DNA from: an uncultured bacterium
Lineage (GTDB): Bacteria; Cyanobacteriota; Vampirovibrionia; Gastranaerophilales; Gastranaerophilaceae
Length of the DNA: 64,000 nt
Direction of reading: 5' to 3'
Assembly: GCA_903868125.1 (NCBI GenBank)
Contig: CAIPUE010000015.1
Span: forward strand, 90,018 to 154,017
Shown here: piece by piece, positions 44,686 through 53,013 of the stretch
How positions within the stretch are numbered: the first letter of the stretch is position 1
Layout: the number at the start of each line of letters is the position of its first letter
The notes under the pieces: generated by a model
Told to the model about the DNA's origin: nothing
Databases searched by the model: none
The model's input: the letters and a program-made list of their open reading frames with translations, nothing else
Program-made: the position numbers and the translations under genes

Positions 44686-45516
44686 TTATCTGATAAAAAG
44701 GTCTTGCGCTAAATTTATTTCGAAATTGCTGCCCCCTTTAATGTTGATGGAATTCCCCTTGTAAAACACTGCCAATACAGGTGAAACAAATAGGTTGCCT
44801 GCAACTGCAGAAGCCCCAAATACTATGGCAAATGGTGCTAAAACTATGCTTGAACCGTCTCGGGCAAGATTTCCGCTAACAATGAACATTTTATGACAAA
44901 AGTGAAATCCGGGTTTCATTGATTTAAGCATGCTGCTTAAATATTTTCTTTTTCCTTTAATTTTATTAAAAAATATCTTTTTAAAATTAGCTTCAGTTAC
45001 GTATGCATTCAGGGGGTGGGTTTCATTATTTAAGATTACCGAATTAATTCTTATAACCATTAATCCACCATTTCCACTGAGTTGTGGTGGGTGAGATTGG
45101 ATTATTTCACCCCGAAAGACTGTTCCCATTGGAATTGTATAATATGTAGTACTAACCGGATACTGAGAAATAAAATTTACTTGAGTTCCTCTTTTTGTTC
45201 GGTCAGAAATGTCAGCAAGCAATTTCACCTTGATTTTTGTACTTTTTTTTATGATTGTATAAGTTTCTTTTGATGTTTTGGATATTGCTTGCTTATATTG
45301 TAATTGTTCATTTATTTTAGTTTGAGAAATCGGCTTAGATTGTAATTGGGGTTCATTAATTATTCGGGGTAAACTCGGCAACACCAAATCTTCCTCTATT
45401 TTTTCAGGATTGTAATTTTTTCTTATTTCATCGTCAACTGATGTATCAATATCTAGTGCAAGAACAGGCATGCACAAAAGATTGAATATAAGAATGAAGC
45501 TTAAAAAAACTTTCAA
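44686..45516 (-). CDS. Secreted protein, unknown
   Basis: 276 aa. A clear signal peptide (FLSFILIFNLLCMPVLALDID). Residues about 90-160 form a beta-like domain: TKIKVKLLADISDRTKRGTQVNFIS, YYTIPMGTVFRGEIIQSHPPQLSGNGGLMVIRINSV. This region recalls the two secreted proteins at 57303 and 57761 (K-L-x-x-G-D/T and G-x-V/I-x-S-x-x-x-N-G patterns). A hydrophobic stretch follows (IVLAPFAIVFGASAVAGNLFVSPVL) and the C terminus is FEINLAQDLFIR. Possibly an envelope protein; function unknown. Confidence 0.65.
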   Translation of the reverse strand: MKVFLSFILIFNLLCMPVLALDIDTSVDDEIRKNYNPEKIEEDLVLPSLPRIINEPQLQSKPISQTKINEQLQYKQAISKTSKETYTIIKKSTKIKVKLLADISDRTKRGTQVNFISQYPVSTTYYTIPMGTVFRGEIIQSHPPQLSGNGGLMVIRINSVILNNETHPLNAYVTEANFKKIFFNKIKGKRKYLSSMLKSMKPGFHFCHKMFIVSGNLARDGSSIVLAPFAIVFGASAVAGNLFVSPVLAVFYKGNSINIKGGSNFEINLAQDLFIR

Positions 45517-45546
45517 AATACTGACCTCAAGTTGTCCGCTTAAAAT

Positions 45547-46920
45547 TTAAGCAGATTTTAACATTTCATTAATTGCTTTGGCTGCGTTTTTGCCTGCCCC
45601 CATTGCATTAATCGCGTTTGATTCACCGGTAGGAGCAACATCGCCGCCTGCGAATATCATTGGGATTGAAGTTTTATTATCTTCTAAATCAACAACAATA
45701 TATCCTCTTCTATCTGTTTCTATATCCATGCCTTCAGCTTTAGCTGATTTTTGGATAATGGGATTTGGACCTGTACCCAGTGCAACAATAACTGTATCCG
45801 CATCCATTTCGACAATTTCACCTGTTTGAAGTGGTTTTCTTCTTCCGCTTTCGTCAGGCTCACCTAACTTCATTACTTCAAGTTTTATCCCTTTAACATA
45901 CCCGTCTTCTCCGATGATTTCAACAGGAGAATGAAGTAATTTAAAAATGACTCCTTCTTCCTTGGCATGCCTTATTTCTTCAAGTCTTGCCGGAAGCTCT
46001 GCTTCGGTGCGTCGATAGATTATATAAACTTCCTCGGCACCTACTCTTGCCGCAGTTCTAACTGCGTCCATTGCGACATTACCGCCACCAATGACAGCAA
46101 CTTTATTTCCGATTTTCAAAGGTGTTGGCGTATGTTTTTCGTGTGCCTGCATTAGATTGACACGGGTTAAAAATTCGTTTGCGGAATAAACTCCATTTAA
46201 ATTTTCACCTGCAACCCCGAGCATTGTAGGCAAACCTGCGCCGGAACATATAAATATTGCATCAAATCCATCATCTTTAAGTTGTTTTAGTGTAATTGAT
46301 TTTCCCACAATGACATTTGTTTTAAAAACAACGCCAAGTTCTTTCAATGTATTAATTTCTCTATCTAAAAATTTTCTAGGGAGCCTGAAAGGAGGAATTC
46401 CGTACCTTAAAACGCCTCCAAGCTTGTGAAGTGCTTCAAAAACTACAATGTCATGTCCAGCTTTTCTCAAGTCTGCTGCTGCCGTAATTCCTGCACAACC
46501 CGAACCAACAACGGCGACTTTCTTGCCTGAAGGTTTAATTACACTACTTTTAGCTGAAGATTTATCTCCTACATATCTTTCTAATGAACCTATTGCGATT
46601 GATTGACCTTTAATTCCCAAAACACATTTACCTTCGCATTGTCTCTCTTGAGGGCAAACTCTGCCACAGACTGAAGGAAGCAAGCTTGTTTCTCTTATTA
46701 TATCGCCTGCTTTTTGAACATTATCTTCTTTTAAAGCCTGAATAAATTCAGGTATATCTATATTAACCGGACAACCTTGAATACAGCGGGCATTTTTACA
46801 ACGCAAACATCTTTGCGCTTCAAGCTTAACCTGCTGTGGAGTTAAATCTTCTTCTACCGCTTCAAAATTACTTCTACGCGCTATTGCATCTTGTTCATGT
46901 GGTCTTTGTCTTTCAGTCAT
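45547..46920 (-). CDS. gltD: Glutamate synthase small-subunit-type NADPH oxidoreductase (GltD/NfnB-like)
   Basis: 457 aa. N-terminal 4Fe-4S region with CLRCKNARCIQGCPVNIDIP (about 37-56) and CGRVCPQERQCEGKC, a first FAD/NAD motif VAVVGSGCAGITAAADLRKAGHDIVVFEA, and the second nucleotide motif KVAVIGGGNVAMDAVRTAARVGAEEV, ending in PMIFAGGDVAPTGESNAINAMGAGKNAA. The family includes the small subunit of NADPH glutamate synthase and NfnB. No large glutamate synthase subunit or NfnA is adjacent, so it may be the homotetrameric type or part of a split Nfn complex. A MITE lies 16 nt upstream of the ATG. Confidence 0.85.
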   Translation of the reverse strand: MTERQRPHEQDAIARRSNFEAVEEDLTPQQVKLEAQRCLRCKNARCIQGCPVNIDIPEFIQALKEDNVQKAGDIIRETSLLPSVCGRVCPQERQCEGKCVLGIKGQSIAIGSLERYVGDKSSAKSSVIKPSGKKVAVVGSGCAGITAAADLRKAGHDIVVFEALHKLGGVLRYGIPPFRLPRKFLDREINTLKELGVVFKTNVIVGKSITLKQLKDDGFDAIFICSGAGLPTMLGVAGENLNGVYSANEFLTRVNLMQAHEKHTPTPLKIGNKVAVIGGGNVAMDAVRTAARVGAEEVYIIYRRTEAELPARLEEIRHAKEEGVIFKLLHSPVEIIGEDGYVKGIKLEVMKLGEPDESGRRKPLQTGEIVEMDADTVIVALGTGPNPIIQKSAKAEGMDIETDRRGYIVVDLEDNKTSIPMIFAGGDVAPTGESNAINAMGAGKNAAKAINEMLKSA

Positions 46921-46933
46921 AAAATCTTCTCCC

Positions 46934-47096
46934 TTTGAGCTTGCGGAAAAATTGAAATTTTCCTCGCAAGCTCCTATGTCCGGCTTAAATCCATACCGCC
47001 GGCTATCCCGCAGCCGTTATGGATTTAGCACTTCTTAGGTCGGATTTGAAAACTTGCAAAAAATTGTCATTTTTTGAATTTTTCCGCATCCTCTTT
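46934..47096. mobile_element. MITE-like element, copy 4, immediately upstream of gltD
   Basis: The element is 46937-47093, flanked by the direct repeat TTT on each side (46934-46936 and 47094-47096). Left end GAGCTTGCGGAAAAATT, right end AATTTTTCCGCATCCTC. One central-stem pair is broken (CCGTTATGG). Only 16 nt separate it from the gltD ATG, and these contain the ribosome-binding site GGGAGAAG. gltD must therefore be transcribed through, or from, the element. Confidence 0.92.
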
Positions 47097-47152
47097 TTCA
47101 ATATTTATTTTACAAAAAACATATTATTTATGCAAATAATTATCTCAGTTAA

Positions 47153-47196
47153 AAAGATACAGGGCAATTTGCAAAAGCAAATTGCCCTGTATCTTT
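47153..47196 (-). terminator. Strong hairpin downstream of the 338-aa gene
   Basis: A perfect 20-bp stem (AAAGATACAGGGCAATTTGC pairs with its complement) closes on AAAA and is followed by T-rich sequence. It lies 22 nt after the stop of the 338-aa gene on the minus strand. A and T runs on both flanks make it bidirectional. Confidence 0.7.
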
Positions 47197-47217
47197 ATTG
47201 GTTGTTGACACAACTCC

Positions 47218-48234
47218 CTAAGCGAATGTTTTGAATGATTGTTCAATGTTCTTTTGTACAACTTTTTTAACTGACTCTAATTCAGTATCAAGTGCTTTTT
47301 GTTGAGTATCAAGGTCAGTCAATTTCAATTGAAGTTTTTTATCTTGAGATTCAATGATAGAAATCTTAGCATTTATATTATTCATCGTTTGGTCGTAAAG
47401 TGATTTTTGATAAACATATTCGTTATATGCATCTTCATAAGCTGCGTTATTGCCTGCATATCCGGTAGAAACAGTGTATGTTTTACCTCCGAAAGTTAGA
47501 GATGTAATTCTGTTTGTATTGCTCCAAGTAACGTTTACACCGGTAAGATCTACAGTGTCTGTGGTTTGAGCTGCACTGTTTATGTAATAAGCTTGGATAG
47601 ATTCACCAACAGTTGATACAGCCGATTGTGCTTCGTTTACCAATGTAAGCGGATTATCAGGAATTGCTGCAAAGTTTTTAGCTGCAAAGTTGTCAAGATC
47701 TCCCTGAGTAACATATTTTACAGTCCCATCTGCAGCAGCGTATGAATAAAGAGTAGGGTAGTTACCCGCGGCATCTTTGCTAAGGCCTCCGCCATCGCAG
47801 ATTAATTTTTGAACATTTAAGTCAGTTACTTGTGCGAGAGGAACTGCTGCACCGTTAACAGTCGCAGTGTATGACGCAACTCCTGCAGCATCTCTATTTT
47901 TCGTATATATATTGTCTATAGTGGATTCTGCCCCTGCTGTACCCGTAGATACTTTTGTATAACTCAATGCATATGTTCCACCTGCTTCTGCTCTTAATGA
48001 ATTTAGTAAAATATTAGCATTGATTCCATTTATTGTTGTTGTATAAGATATTGTTGAATAATCACCAGAACTTGGAGGTGTTGGGACTTTCAAGTCTAAC
48101 AATTGTGTATTATACGCAGAGGATTGTGTAGCCAAAGATGTTCTTTCTTGGTTTATTTGTTGCCCTTGGAACTCTACATCTGTTTTTCGTCCAGATAACA
48201 TACAATATCTCATTTGTGACGCGGACATACCCAT
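47218..48234 (-). CDS. Surface-associated-type protein with MSASQMRY...QGQQINQERT motif
   Basis: 338 aa. The N terminus (MGMSASQMRYCMLSGRKTDV then EFQGQQINQERTSLATQSSA) is an amphipathic, Gln-rich helix that I associate with flagellum-linked or secreted proteins in this lineage. The middle (about 60-260) is Thr/Ser/Gly/Ala-rich and beta-like (STISYTTTINGINANILLNS, ATVNGAAVPLAQV). The end is a coiled-coil (YDQTMNNINAKISIIESQDKKLQLKLTD). The helix-beta-helix layout resembles flagellins and hook-associated proteins, but there is no conserved flagellin domain. A GGAGG site lies 10 nt upstream. Function unknown. Confidence 0.65.
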   Translation of the reverse strand: MGMSASQMRYCMLSGRKTDVEFQGQQINQERTSLATQSSAYNTQLLDLKVPTPPSSGDYSTISYTTTINGINANILLNSLRAEAGGTYALSYTKVSTGTAGAESTIDNIYTKNRDAAGVASYTATVNGAAVPLAQVTDLNVQKLICDGGGLSKDAAGNYPTLYSYAAADGTVKYVTQGDLDNFAAKNFAAIPDNPLTLVNEAQSAVSTVGESIQAYYINSAAQTTDTVDLTGVNVTWSNTNRITSLTFGGKTYTVSTGYAGNNAAYEDAYNEYVYQKSLYDQTMNNINAKISIIESQDKKLQLKLTDLDTQQKALDTELESVKKVVQKNIEQSFKTFA

Positions 48235-48553
48235 AACTTTCGTGCCTCCGAATTTTTTAGTAATTTTACCTTACTTCATCCCTATCGTCTGTTTTAATGA
48301 TAAACTTTAATTTTTCAACTTTTTTTGTTAAGAATTTGTAACATGGAGAGTGAATGGTGAGAAGTGAAGCTGAGTAAAAAGGAAAAAGCAAGCAAGAGGT
48401 TCAAAACTGTTCAATCAAACCTATTTTCTTCCATCTGCTTTTCTTCAGTGAAAAAGCCAGTGTTCCTAAAGTTTTTTTGCCTTCTTTTTTTACAAAAAAA
48501 GAAGGTGTTTTTTAAAAATGTTTTTGTTAAAATATAAATGGATGAGGTAATAA
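48235..48553. other. 319-nt gap with repeat fragments and a hairpin
   Basis: 48370-48416 holds a worn TTCAAAACTGTTCAATC repeat with AAAAGGAAAAAGCAAGC, as in copies A and C. 48480-48505 is a perfect hairpin (CCTTCTTTTTTT and AAAAAAAGAAGG around TAC) followed by TGTTTTTT, a candidate terminator or end of a small RNA. The panD promoter probably lies near 48528 (TTAAAATATAAAT). No coding ORF. Confidence 0.55.
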
Positions 48554-48922
48554 ATGTTATTAGAATTTTTATTTTCAAAAATACACAGGGCAACCGTTAC
48601 TGATGCGGATTTGAATTACGTCGGGTCAATTACGATTGACGAAAGTTTGATGAATTCGGCAAAAATTCAAGAGTGGCAGAAGGTTGAGATATTAAATATC
48701 AACAACGGCGAACGGTTTCAAACTTATGTTATTAAAGGCAAAGCTGACTCGGGACAAATTTGTGTAAACGGTGCTGCGGCAAGAAAAGTACAAAAAGGCG
48801 ACAAGATTATTATTGTTACTTACGCATATTTTGAATCTCAAAACACTAAAGAATTTAAACCAACTGTCGTTCTTGTTGACGATAACAATAAAATAATTTG
48901 CCCTTGTACCAATCGGAATTAA
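48554..48922 (+). CDS. panD: Aspartate 1-decarboxylase
   Basis: 122 aa. It makes beta-alanine for pantothenate. The self-cleavage site is Gly-Ser in [12 protein letters not shown] (residues about 23-29), giving the pyruvoyl cofactor at Ser. Family neighbours are [53 protein letters not shown]. Other pan genes are absent here. GAGG lies before the ATG. It is probably co-transcribed with dnaE, 36 nt downstream. Confidence 0.95.
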   Translation: MLLEFLFSKIHRATVTDADLNYVGSITIDESLMNSAKIQEWQKVEILNINNGERFQTYVIKGKADSGQICVNGAAARKVQKGDKIIIVTYAYFESQNTKEFKPTVVLVDDNNKIICPCTNRN

Positions 48923-48925
48923 GTT

Positions 48926-48955
48926 GCGGAAGTAGGCGGAAGTAGGCGGAAGTAG
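48926..48955 (+). repeat. Three 10-bp tandem repeats before dnaE
   Basis: GCGGAAGTAG occurs three times exactly, 3 nt before the dnaE ATG. The last repeat contains GGAAG, in the right place to serve as the ribosome-binding site, so expansion or contraction would change spacing upstream but not the site itself. Confidence 0.85.
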
Positions 48956-48958
48956 AAC

Positions 48959-51900
48959 ATGCAATACGTACCATTACATCTTCATAGTGAGTATTCACTA
49001 CTTGATGGGGCTATCAAACTAAAAGATTTGTGTGCTTTCGCCAAGCAAAATGATATGCCTGCAGTTGCGGTTACCGACCATGGTGTTATGTATGGTGCGA
49101 TTGATTTTTATAAAACTGCTAAAGAATCAGGCATAAAACCTCTTATCGGCTGTGAGTTTTACGTATATCAGGGGGAGTTATCGGAGAAAAATCAATCAAA
49201 AAATCTTCTTAACCACCTTGTTCTAATCGCAAAAGACAAACAAGGATATGCGAATTTAGTAAAATTAGTTTCAATCGCTCATTGTGAAGGATTTTATTAT
49301 AAACCGAGAGTAAATTTTGAGCTTATAAAAAAATATTCCGAGGGCTTAATTTGTCTTTCGGCTTGTGTACATGGCGAAGTTGCATACCTGATTTTACAAA
49401 AGGAGCTTCAGCATGCAAAAGAAACTGCTCAAAAATATAAAGAATTGTTCAGGGATGATTATTATATCGAGCTTCAAGACCATGGGCTTGACAGCCAAAA
49501 ACGCGCCAATCCTGATTTAATTAATATTGCAAAGGAATTGGATATTGAGCTTGTAATAACCAATGATTCTCATTATTTACGTAAAGAAGATGCCGATTTT
49601 CATGATACTTTGTTGTGTTTACAGACAAATGCGCTTAAATCTGATGAGAATAGATTTCATTTTCCGAACAACGAATTTTACGTAAAAACGGTTTCTGAAC
49701 TAAGAGATGCTTTCAAATGGATTGACAGCGAAACTTTTGAGAAAGCGATAAAAAATACTGTTGAAATAGCCGAAAAGTGTCATTTAATAATAGAAATGGG
49801 CAACAGCCCTCTTCCGCACTATGATGTACCCAAAACTCATACGATGGAAAGTTATTTGGAGTTTAAGGTTAGAGAGGGGTTGAATAAAAGATATAAAGAA
49901 ATTACCCCTGAAATTGAGGCAAGAGTTAAATATGAACTTGGAATTATTGAGCAGATGGGATTTTCTGCATACTTTTTAATAACATGGGATTTTATTGATT
50001 TTGCAAAACAAAGCGGGATCCCTGTTGGCCCTGGTAGAGGTTCTGCAGCGGGAAGCATTGTTGCTTATGCGCTCAAAATTACAGACTTAGACCCGATACG
50101 GCACAATTTGTTGTTCGAAAGATTTTTGAATCCGGAAAGAATAAGTATGCCCGATGTCGATATAGATTTTTGTATCGAAAGACGTTCTGAGGTAATTGAT
50201 TACGTTGCGAAAAAATATGGTGCCGACAGAGTTTGCCAGATTGTGACTTTTGGTACTTTTGCAGCTAAGGCGGCTTTAAAGGGCGTCGCAAGAGTTTTCA
50301 ATATCCCTTTTGCTGAAAGTAATAAGCTTTCGGCGTGTATTCCGTCTAATCCGGGGGCTAAAATTGACGATGCGCTGAATGAGGGCATGGAACTGAAAAC
50401 TTTGTATGATTCTGATCCTGAAATAAAAAAACTTGTCGATATGGCAAAATCAATCGAGGGGATTAAAAATAATATCGGTATGCACGCGGCTGGGGTAATA
50501 ATTTCTCATAAACCGCTAAACGAACTGGTTCCTGTTCAGCCTTCAAAAGAAGGAATTATTATCACCGAATACCCAATGGCGGATTTGGAAAAACTCGGGC
50601 TTTTAAAAATGGATTTTTTAGGACTGAGAAACCTTACAATAATCAGTAAAACCATAAAATTAATCAAAAAACGCCACGATATAGATATTGACATCAATAA
50701 TATTACACTTGATGACAAAAAAACTTATAAAATGCTTACCAAAGGTGAAACTGCGGGGGTATTTCAGCTTGAATCATCGGGGATGAAAAAACTTGTTCGG
50801 GATTTAAAGCCGAGTGTATTTGAAGATTTGGGTGCGTTAGTTGCGTTATTCCGACCGGGACCGTTGGAATCGGGCATGGTCGTTGATTTTGTTGAGCGAA
50901 AACACGGTAGGCAAAAAATTACCTATGCTCATCCTTTATTAGAGCCTATTTTAAAAGACACTTACGGAACGATTGTTTATCAAGAACAGATTATGCAGAT
51001 TTTCCAAACGCTTGCGGGATACTCGCTCGGTCAGGCAGATATGGTTCGCCGTATGATGGGTAAAAAGAAGCTTGATGAGATGGCGAAGCAGAAAGGTTTG
51101 TTCATCGACGGTGCGGGTAAAAACGGCATGAACGAGGGGACTGCGACGGAACTTTTTGAACAGATTGAAAAATTCGCAGAGTACTGTTTTAACCGTTCTC
51201 ATTCGGCAGCTTATGCGCTTGTTGCCTATCAAACTGCTTATTTAAAAACTCATTACACAGTTGAATATTTGTCCGCATTGCTTTCCAGTGTTGCTAACGA
51301 CCAAGAAAAAACCCAAGCTTATATTGAAGAAGCTTTAAAGCATGGGATTAACGTTTTACCGCCTGATATCAATAAATCTTATTCAGAATTTACTCCCGAT
51401 GAAAAAAATATCAGATTTGGGCTTGCATCGGTTAAGCAGGTTGGCGAAGTGGTTGTAGAGGCTATTATCAGCGAACGTGAGGCAGGCGAAGAATTTGAAT
51501 CGATTTATGATTTTTGTAAAAGGGTGGATTCTAAATGTTCCAATAAAAGGGTTATGGAGGGGTTGATTAAGGCAGGTGCGTTTTCAAATATCGAAAAAAG
51601 CAGGAAGCAACTCCTTGAAAATATCGAATACATTGTTTCGACTGCGAATAAAGAAACACAGGCGAGGGATTTGGGACAATGCAGTCTTTTTGACGGTGTG
51701 GAATGTGCGGCACCGCAATTCACTCTTGCAGGCACTGACGAGGAATTTGATGATAAGCAAATCCAGTCTTTTGAAAAAGAATTTTTGGGATTTTATGTTA
51801 CAAGCCACCCTTTGTCGAGCATTCGGGATAAATTACCGTTTTTGATGACGCATAAAGTCTCTGATATAGTTGAGGTTCCTACCGATAAAATGGTTACAAT

Positions 51901-52387
51901 TTGTGGGCTTATCACATCTGTTAAACAAATTCCGACAAAGAAAGACCCGTCAAAATTTATCAAATTCATAACAATCGAGGATTTGAGCGGAAAAATCGAG
52001 GTAGTTTGTTTCAGCAAAAAACAGATTGAATACGATGCATTTTTACAACCCGAACAAAAGGTTATAATTTCGGGTAAAGTTTCACGCAGGGATGAAGAAA
52101 GTGTGAGTTTACTCCTTGAAAGTGCAAAGCCTGTTGAAAATTCCAATATATTTACGCTTGAACTGTTGGAGGAAATTTCTTACGAGGAGCTTGTTGCGCT
52201 GAAAGATATTTTGTTTAAATATAATGGTTCTGACCCTGTTATAATAAAGGTTTCGTCTGGTGATGATGATGTAAAAATCATTTCATCCTCTATTTTTTGG
52301 GTGAATTCATCGAACGATTTGGTAAGTACTATTAAAAAAAACTTCCCTAAAAAAGTGGGCATATCTGTGAAGTCGTTGGACAATTGA
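48959..52387 (+). CDS. dnaE: DNA polymerase III alpha subunit
   Basis: 1142 aa, intact, with no split intein of the kind found in many cyanobacterial dnaE genes. The PHP domain opens VPLHLHSEYSLLDGAI (about 5-20) and has VTDHGVMYG. The polymerase core includes GPGRGSAAGSIVAYAL (about 360), the catalytic SMPDVDIDFCIERR (about 397), and GMHAAGVIIS. The C-terminal half has YVQEQIM-like YQEQIMQIFQTLAGYSLGQADMVRRMMGKKK and EYCFNRSHSAAYALVAYQTAYLK. An OB-fold (MVTICGLITSVKQIPTKKDP) ends it. This is the replicative polymerase subunit. Confidence 0.97.
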   Translation: MQYVPLHLHSEYSLLDGAIKLKDLCAFAKQNDMPAVAVTDHGVMYGAIDFYKTAKESGIKPLIGCEFYVYQGELSEKNQSKNLLNHLVLIAKDKQGYANLVKLVSIAHCEGFYYKPRVNFELIKKYSEGLICLSACVHGEVAYLILQKELQHAKETAQKYKELFRDDYYIELQDHGLDSQKRANPDLINIAKELDIELVITNDSHYLRKEDADFHDTLLCLQTNALKSDENRFHFPNNEFYVKTVSELRDAFKWIDSETFEKAIKNTVEIAEKCHLIIEMGNSPLPHYDVPKTHTMESYLEFKVREGLNKRYKEITPEIEARVKYELGIIEQMGFSAYFLITWDFIDFAKQSGIPVGPGRGSAAGSIVAYALKITDLDPIRHNLLFERFLNPERISMPDVDIDFCIERRSEVIDYVAKKYGADRVCQIVTFGTFAAKAALKGVARVFNIPFAESNKLSACIPSNPGAKIDDALNEGMELKTLYDSDPEIKKLVDMAKSIEGIKNNIGMHAAGVIISHKPLNELVPVQPSKEGIIITEYPMADLEKLGLLKMDFLGLRNLTIISKTIKLIKKRHDIDIDINNITLDDKKTYKMLTKGETAGVFQLESSGMKKLVRDLKPSVFEDLGALVALFRPGPLESGMVVDFVERKHGRQKITYAHPLLEPILKDTYGTIVYQEQIMQIFQTLAGYSLGQADMVRRMMGKKKLDEMAKQKGLFIDGAGKNGMNEGTATELFEQIEKFAEYCFNRSHSAAYALVAYQTAYLKTHYTVEYLSALLSSVANDQEKTQAYIEEALKHGINVLPPDINKSYSEFTPDEKNIRFGLASVKQVGEVVVEAIISEREAGEEFESIYDFCKRVDSKCSNKRVMEGLIKAGAFSNIEKSRKQLLENIEYIVSTANKETQARDLGQCSLFDGVECAAPQFTLAGTDEEFDDKQIQSFEKEFLGFYVTSHPLSSIRDKLPFLMTHKVSDIVEVPTDKMVTICGLITSVKQIPTKKDPSKFIKFITIEDLSGKIEVVCFSKKQIEYDAFLQPEQKVIISGKVSRRDEESVSLLLESAKPVENSNIFTLELLEEISYEELVALKDILFKYNGSDPVIIKVSSGDDDVKIISSSIFWVNSSNDLVSTIKKNFPKKVGISVKSLDN

Positions 52388-52676
52388 TGGGATGAGAAGT
52401 AAGAGGTATTGAATAATCTCTTTCTTTTATATAACCTTTATAATGTCCTTTTAAATCAAATAATATCAAAGTTTCACCTTTTTTAACTATATAACCTTTT
52501 GGTTTATTTTTTGTTGAATAAAAAATAAGAGCTTTGGGATTATTAAGTGAATTGTTGTAATTATGCGGTGAGTTGTCAAAATTGTAATTTGCCGAAAAGT
52601 AACTATCATTTACTTCTAAAGCTAAAGTCTTTGTCGCCAAAAAGATTAATATTAAAATAATTAGACTTTTTTTCAT
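52347..52676 (-). CDS. Small secreted protein
   Basis: 109 aa. Signal peptide KKSLIILILIFLATKTLALE; AAGGAG lies 7 nt before the ATG. The mature part is Asn/Tyr/Ser-rich (SYFSANYNFDNSPHNYNNSL), followed by IFYSTKNKPKGYIVKKGETLILFDLKGHYKGYIKERD, which has two GYI units. Two Cys near the end (NCPTTSQICPLF) could form a disulphide. Its 3' end overlaps dnaE by 41 nt in convergent orientation. The divergent XRE regulator at 52766 may control it. Function unknown. Confidence 0.6.
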   Translation of the reverse strand: MKKSLIILILIFLATKTLALEVNDSYFSANYNFDNSPHNYNNSLNNPKALIFYSTKNKPKGYIVKKGETLILFDLKGHYKGYIKERDYSIPLTSHPINCPTTSQICPLF

Positions 52677-52698
52677 AATTAAACTCCTTATTTTAAAC

Positions 52699-52758
52699 TA
52701 ATATATTGGTTATTAAACCATGATATTGGGTGGATAATCAATATATTAGTCATTAAAC
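52699..52758. promoter_or_regulatory. Direct-repeat operator candidate between the secreted peptide and the XRE regulator
   Basis: Two 20-bp direct repeats begin at 52699 (TAATATATTGGTTATTAAAC) and 52739 (CAATATATTAGTCATTAAAC), exactly 40 bp apart and 17/20 identical. They lie between divergent genes, so the XRE protein could bind both to control itself and the secreted peptide. Confidence 0.6.
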
Positions 52759-52765
52759 TTAATAT

Positions 52766-52990
52766 ATGAATAAAAATACTAACATAATGCTCAAATTGGG
52801 CAATAAAATAAGAATTGAACGTAAAAAACTCAAGCTTTCGCAAGAAAAATTGGCTGAACTTGCAGATTTAAACAAAAATTTTATTGGCATGATTGAACGC
52901 GGAGAAACAAATGTAACCGTTAAAAATCTCGAAAATATAGCGATTGCTCTTGGAATAGACATTAAAAATTTATTCAATTTTACATTATAG
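52766..52990 (+). CDS. XRE-family transcriptional regulator, HTH domain only
   Basis: 74 aa. A single HTH_3 domain: IMLKLGNKIRIERKKLKLSQEKLAELADLNKNFIGMIERGETNVTVKNLENIAIALGIDIKNLF. The recognition-helix region (NKNFIGMIERGETNVT) is typical of phage-repressor-like regulators. There is no sensor domain. Its operator may be the direct repeats just upstream, and the divergent secreted peptide is the obvious target. Confidence 0.85.
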   Translation: MNKNTNIMLKLGNKIRIERKKLKLSQEKLAELADLNKNFIGMIERGETNVTVKNLENIAIALGIDIKNLFNFTL

Positions 52991-53013
52991 TTATTGCACC
53001 GTCATAAAGTTTC

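Noticed and set aside
47019..47234. Plus-strand ORF of 71 aa starting inside MITE copy 4
   Set aside because: It is translated repeat and hairpin DNA, with no ribosome-binding site and no conserved residues. The same region in other copies does not keep the frame.
48959..52387. Split-intein dnaE as in many cyanobacteria
   Set aside because: The coding frame is continuous and no intein block motifs are seen.
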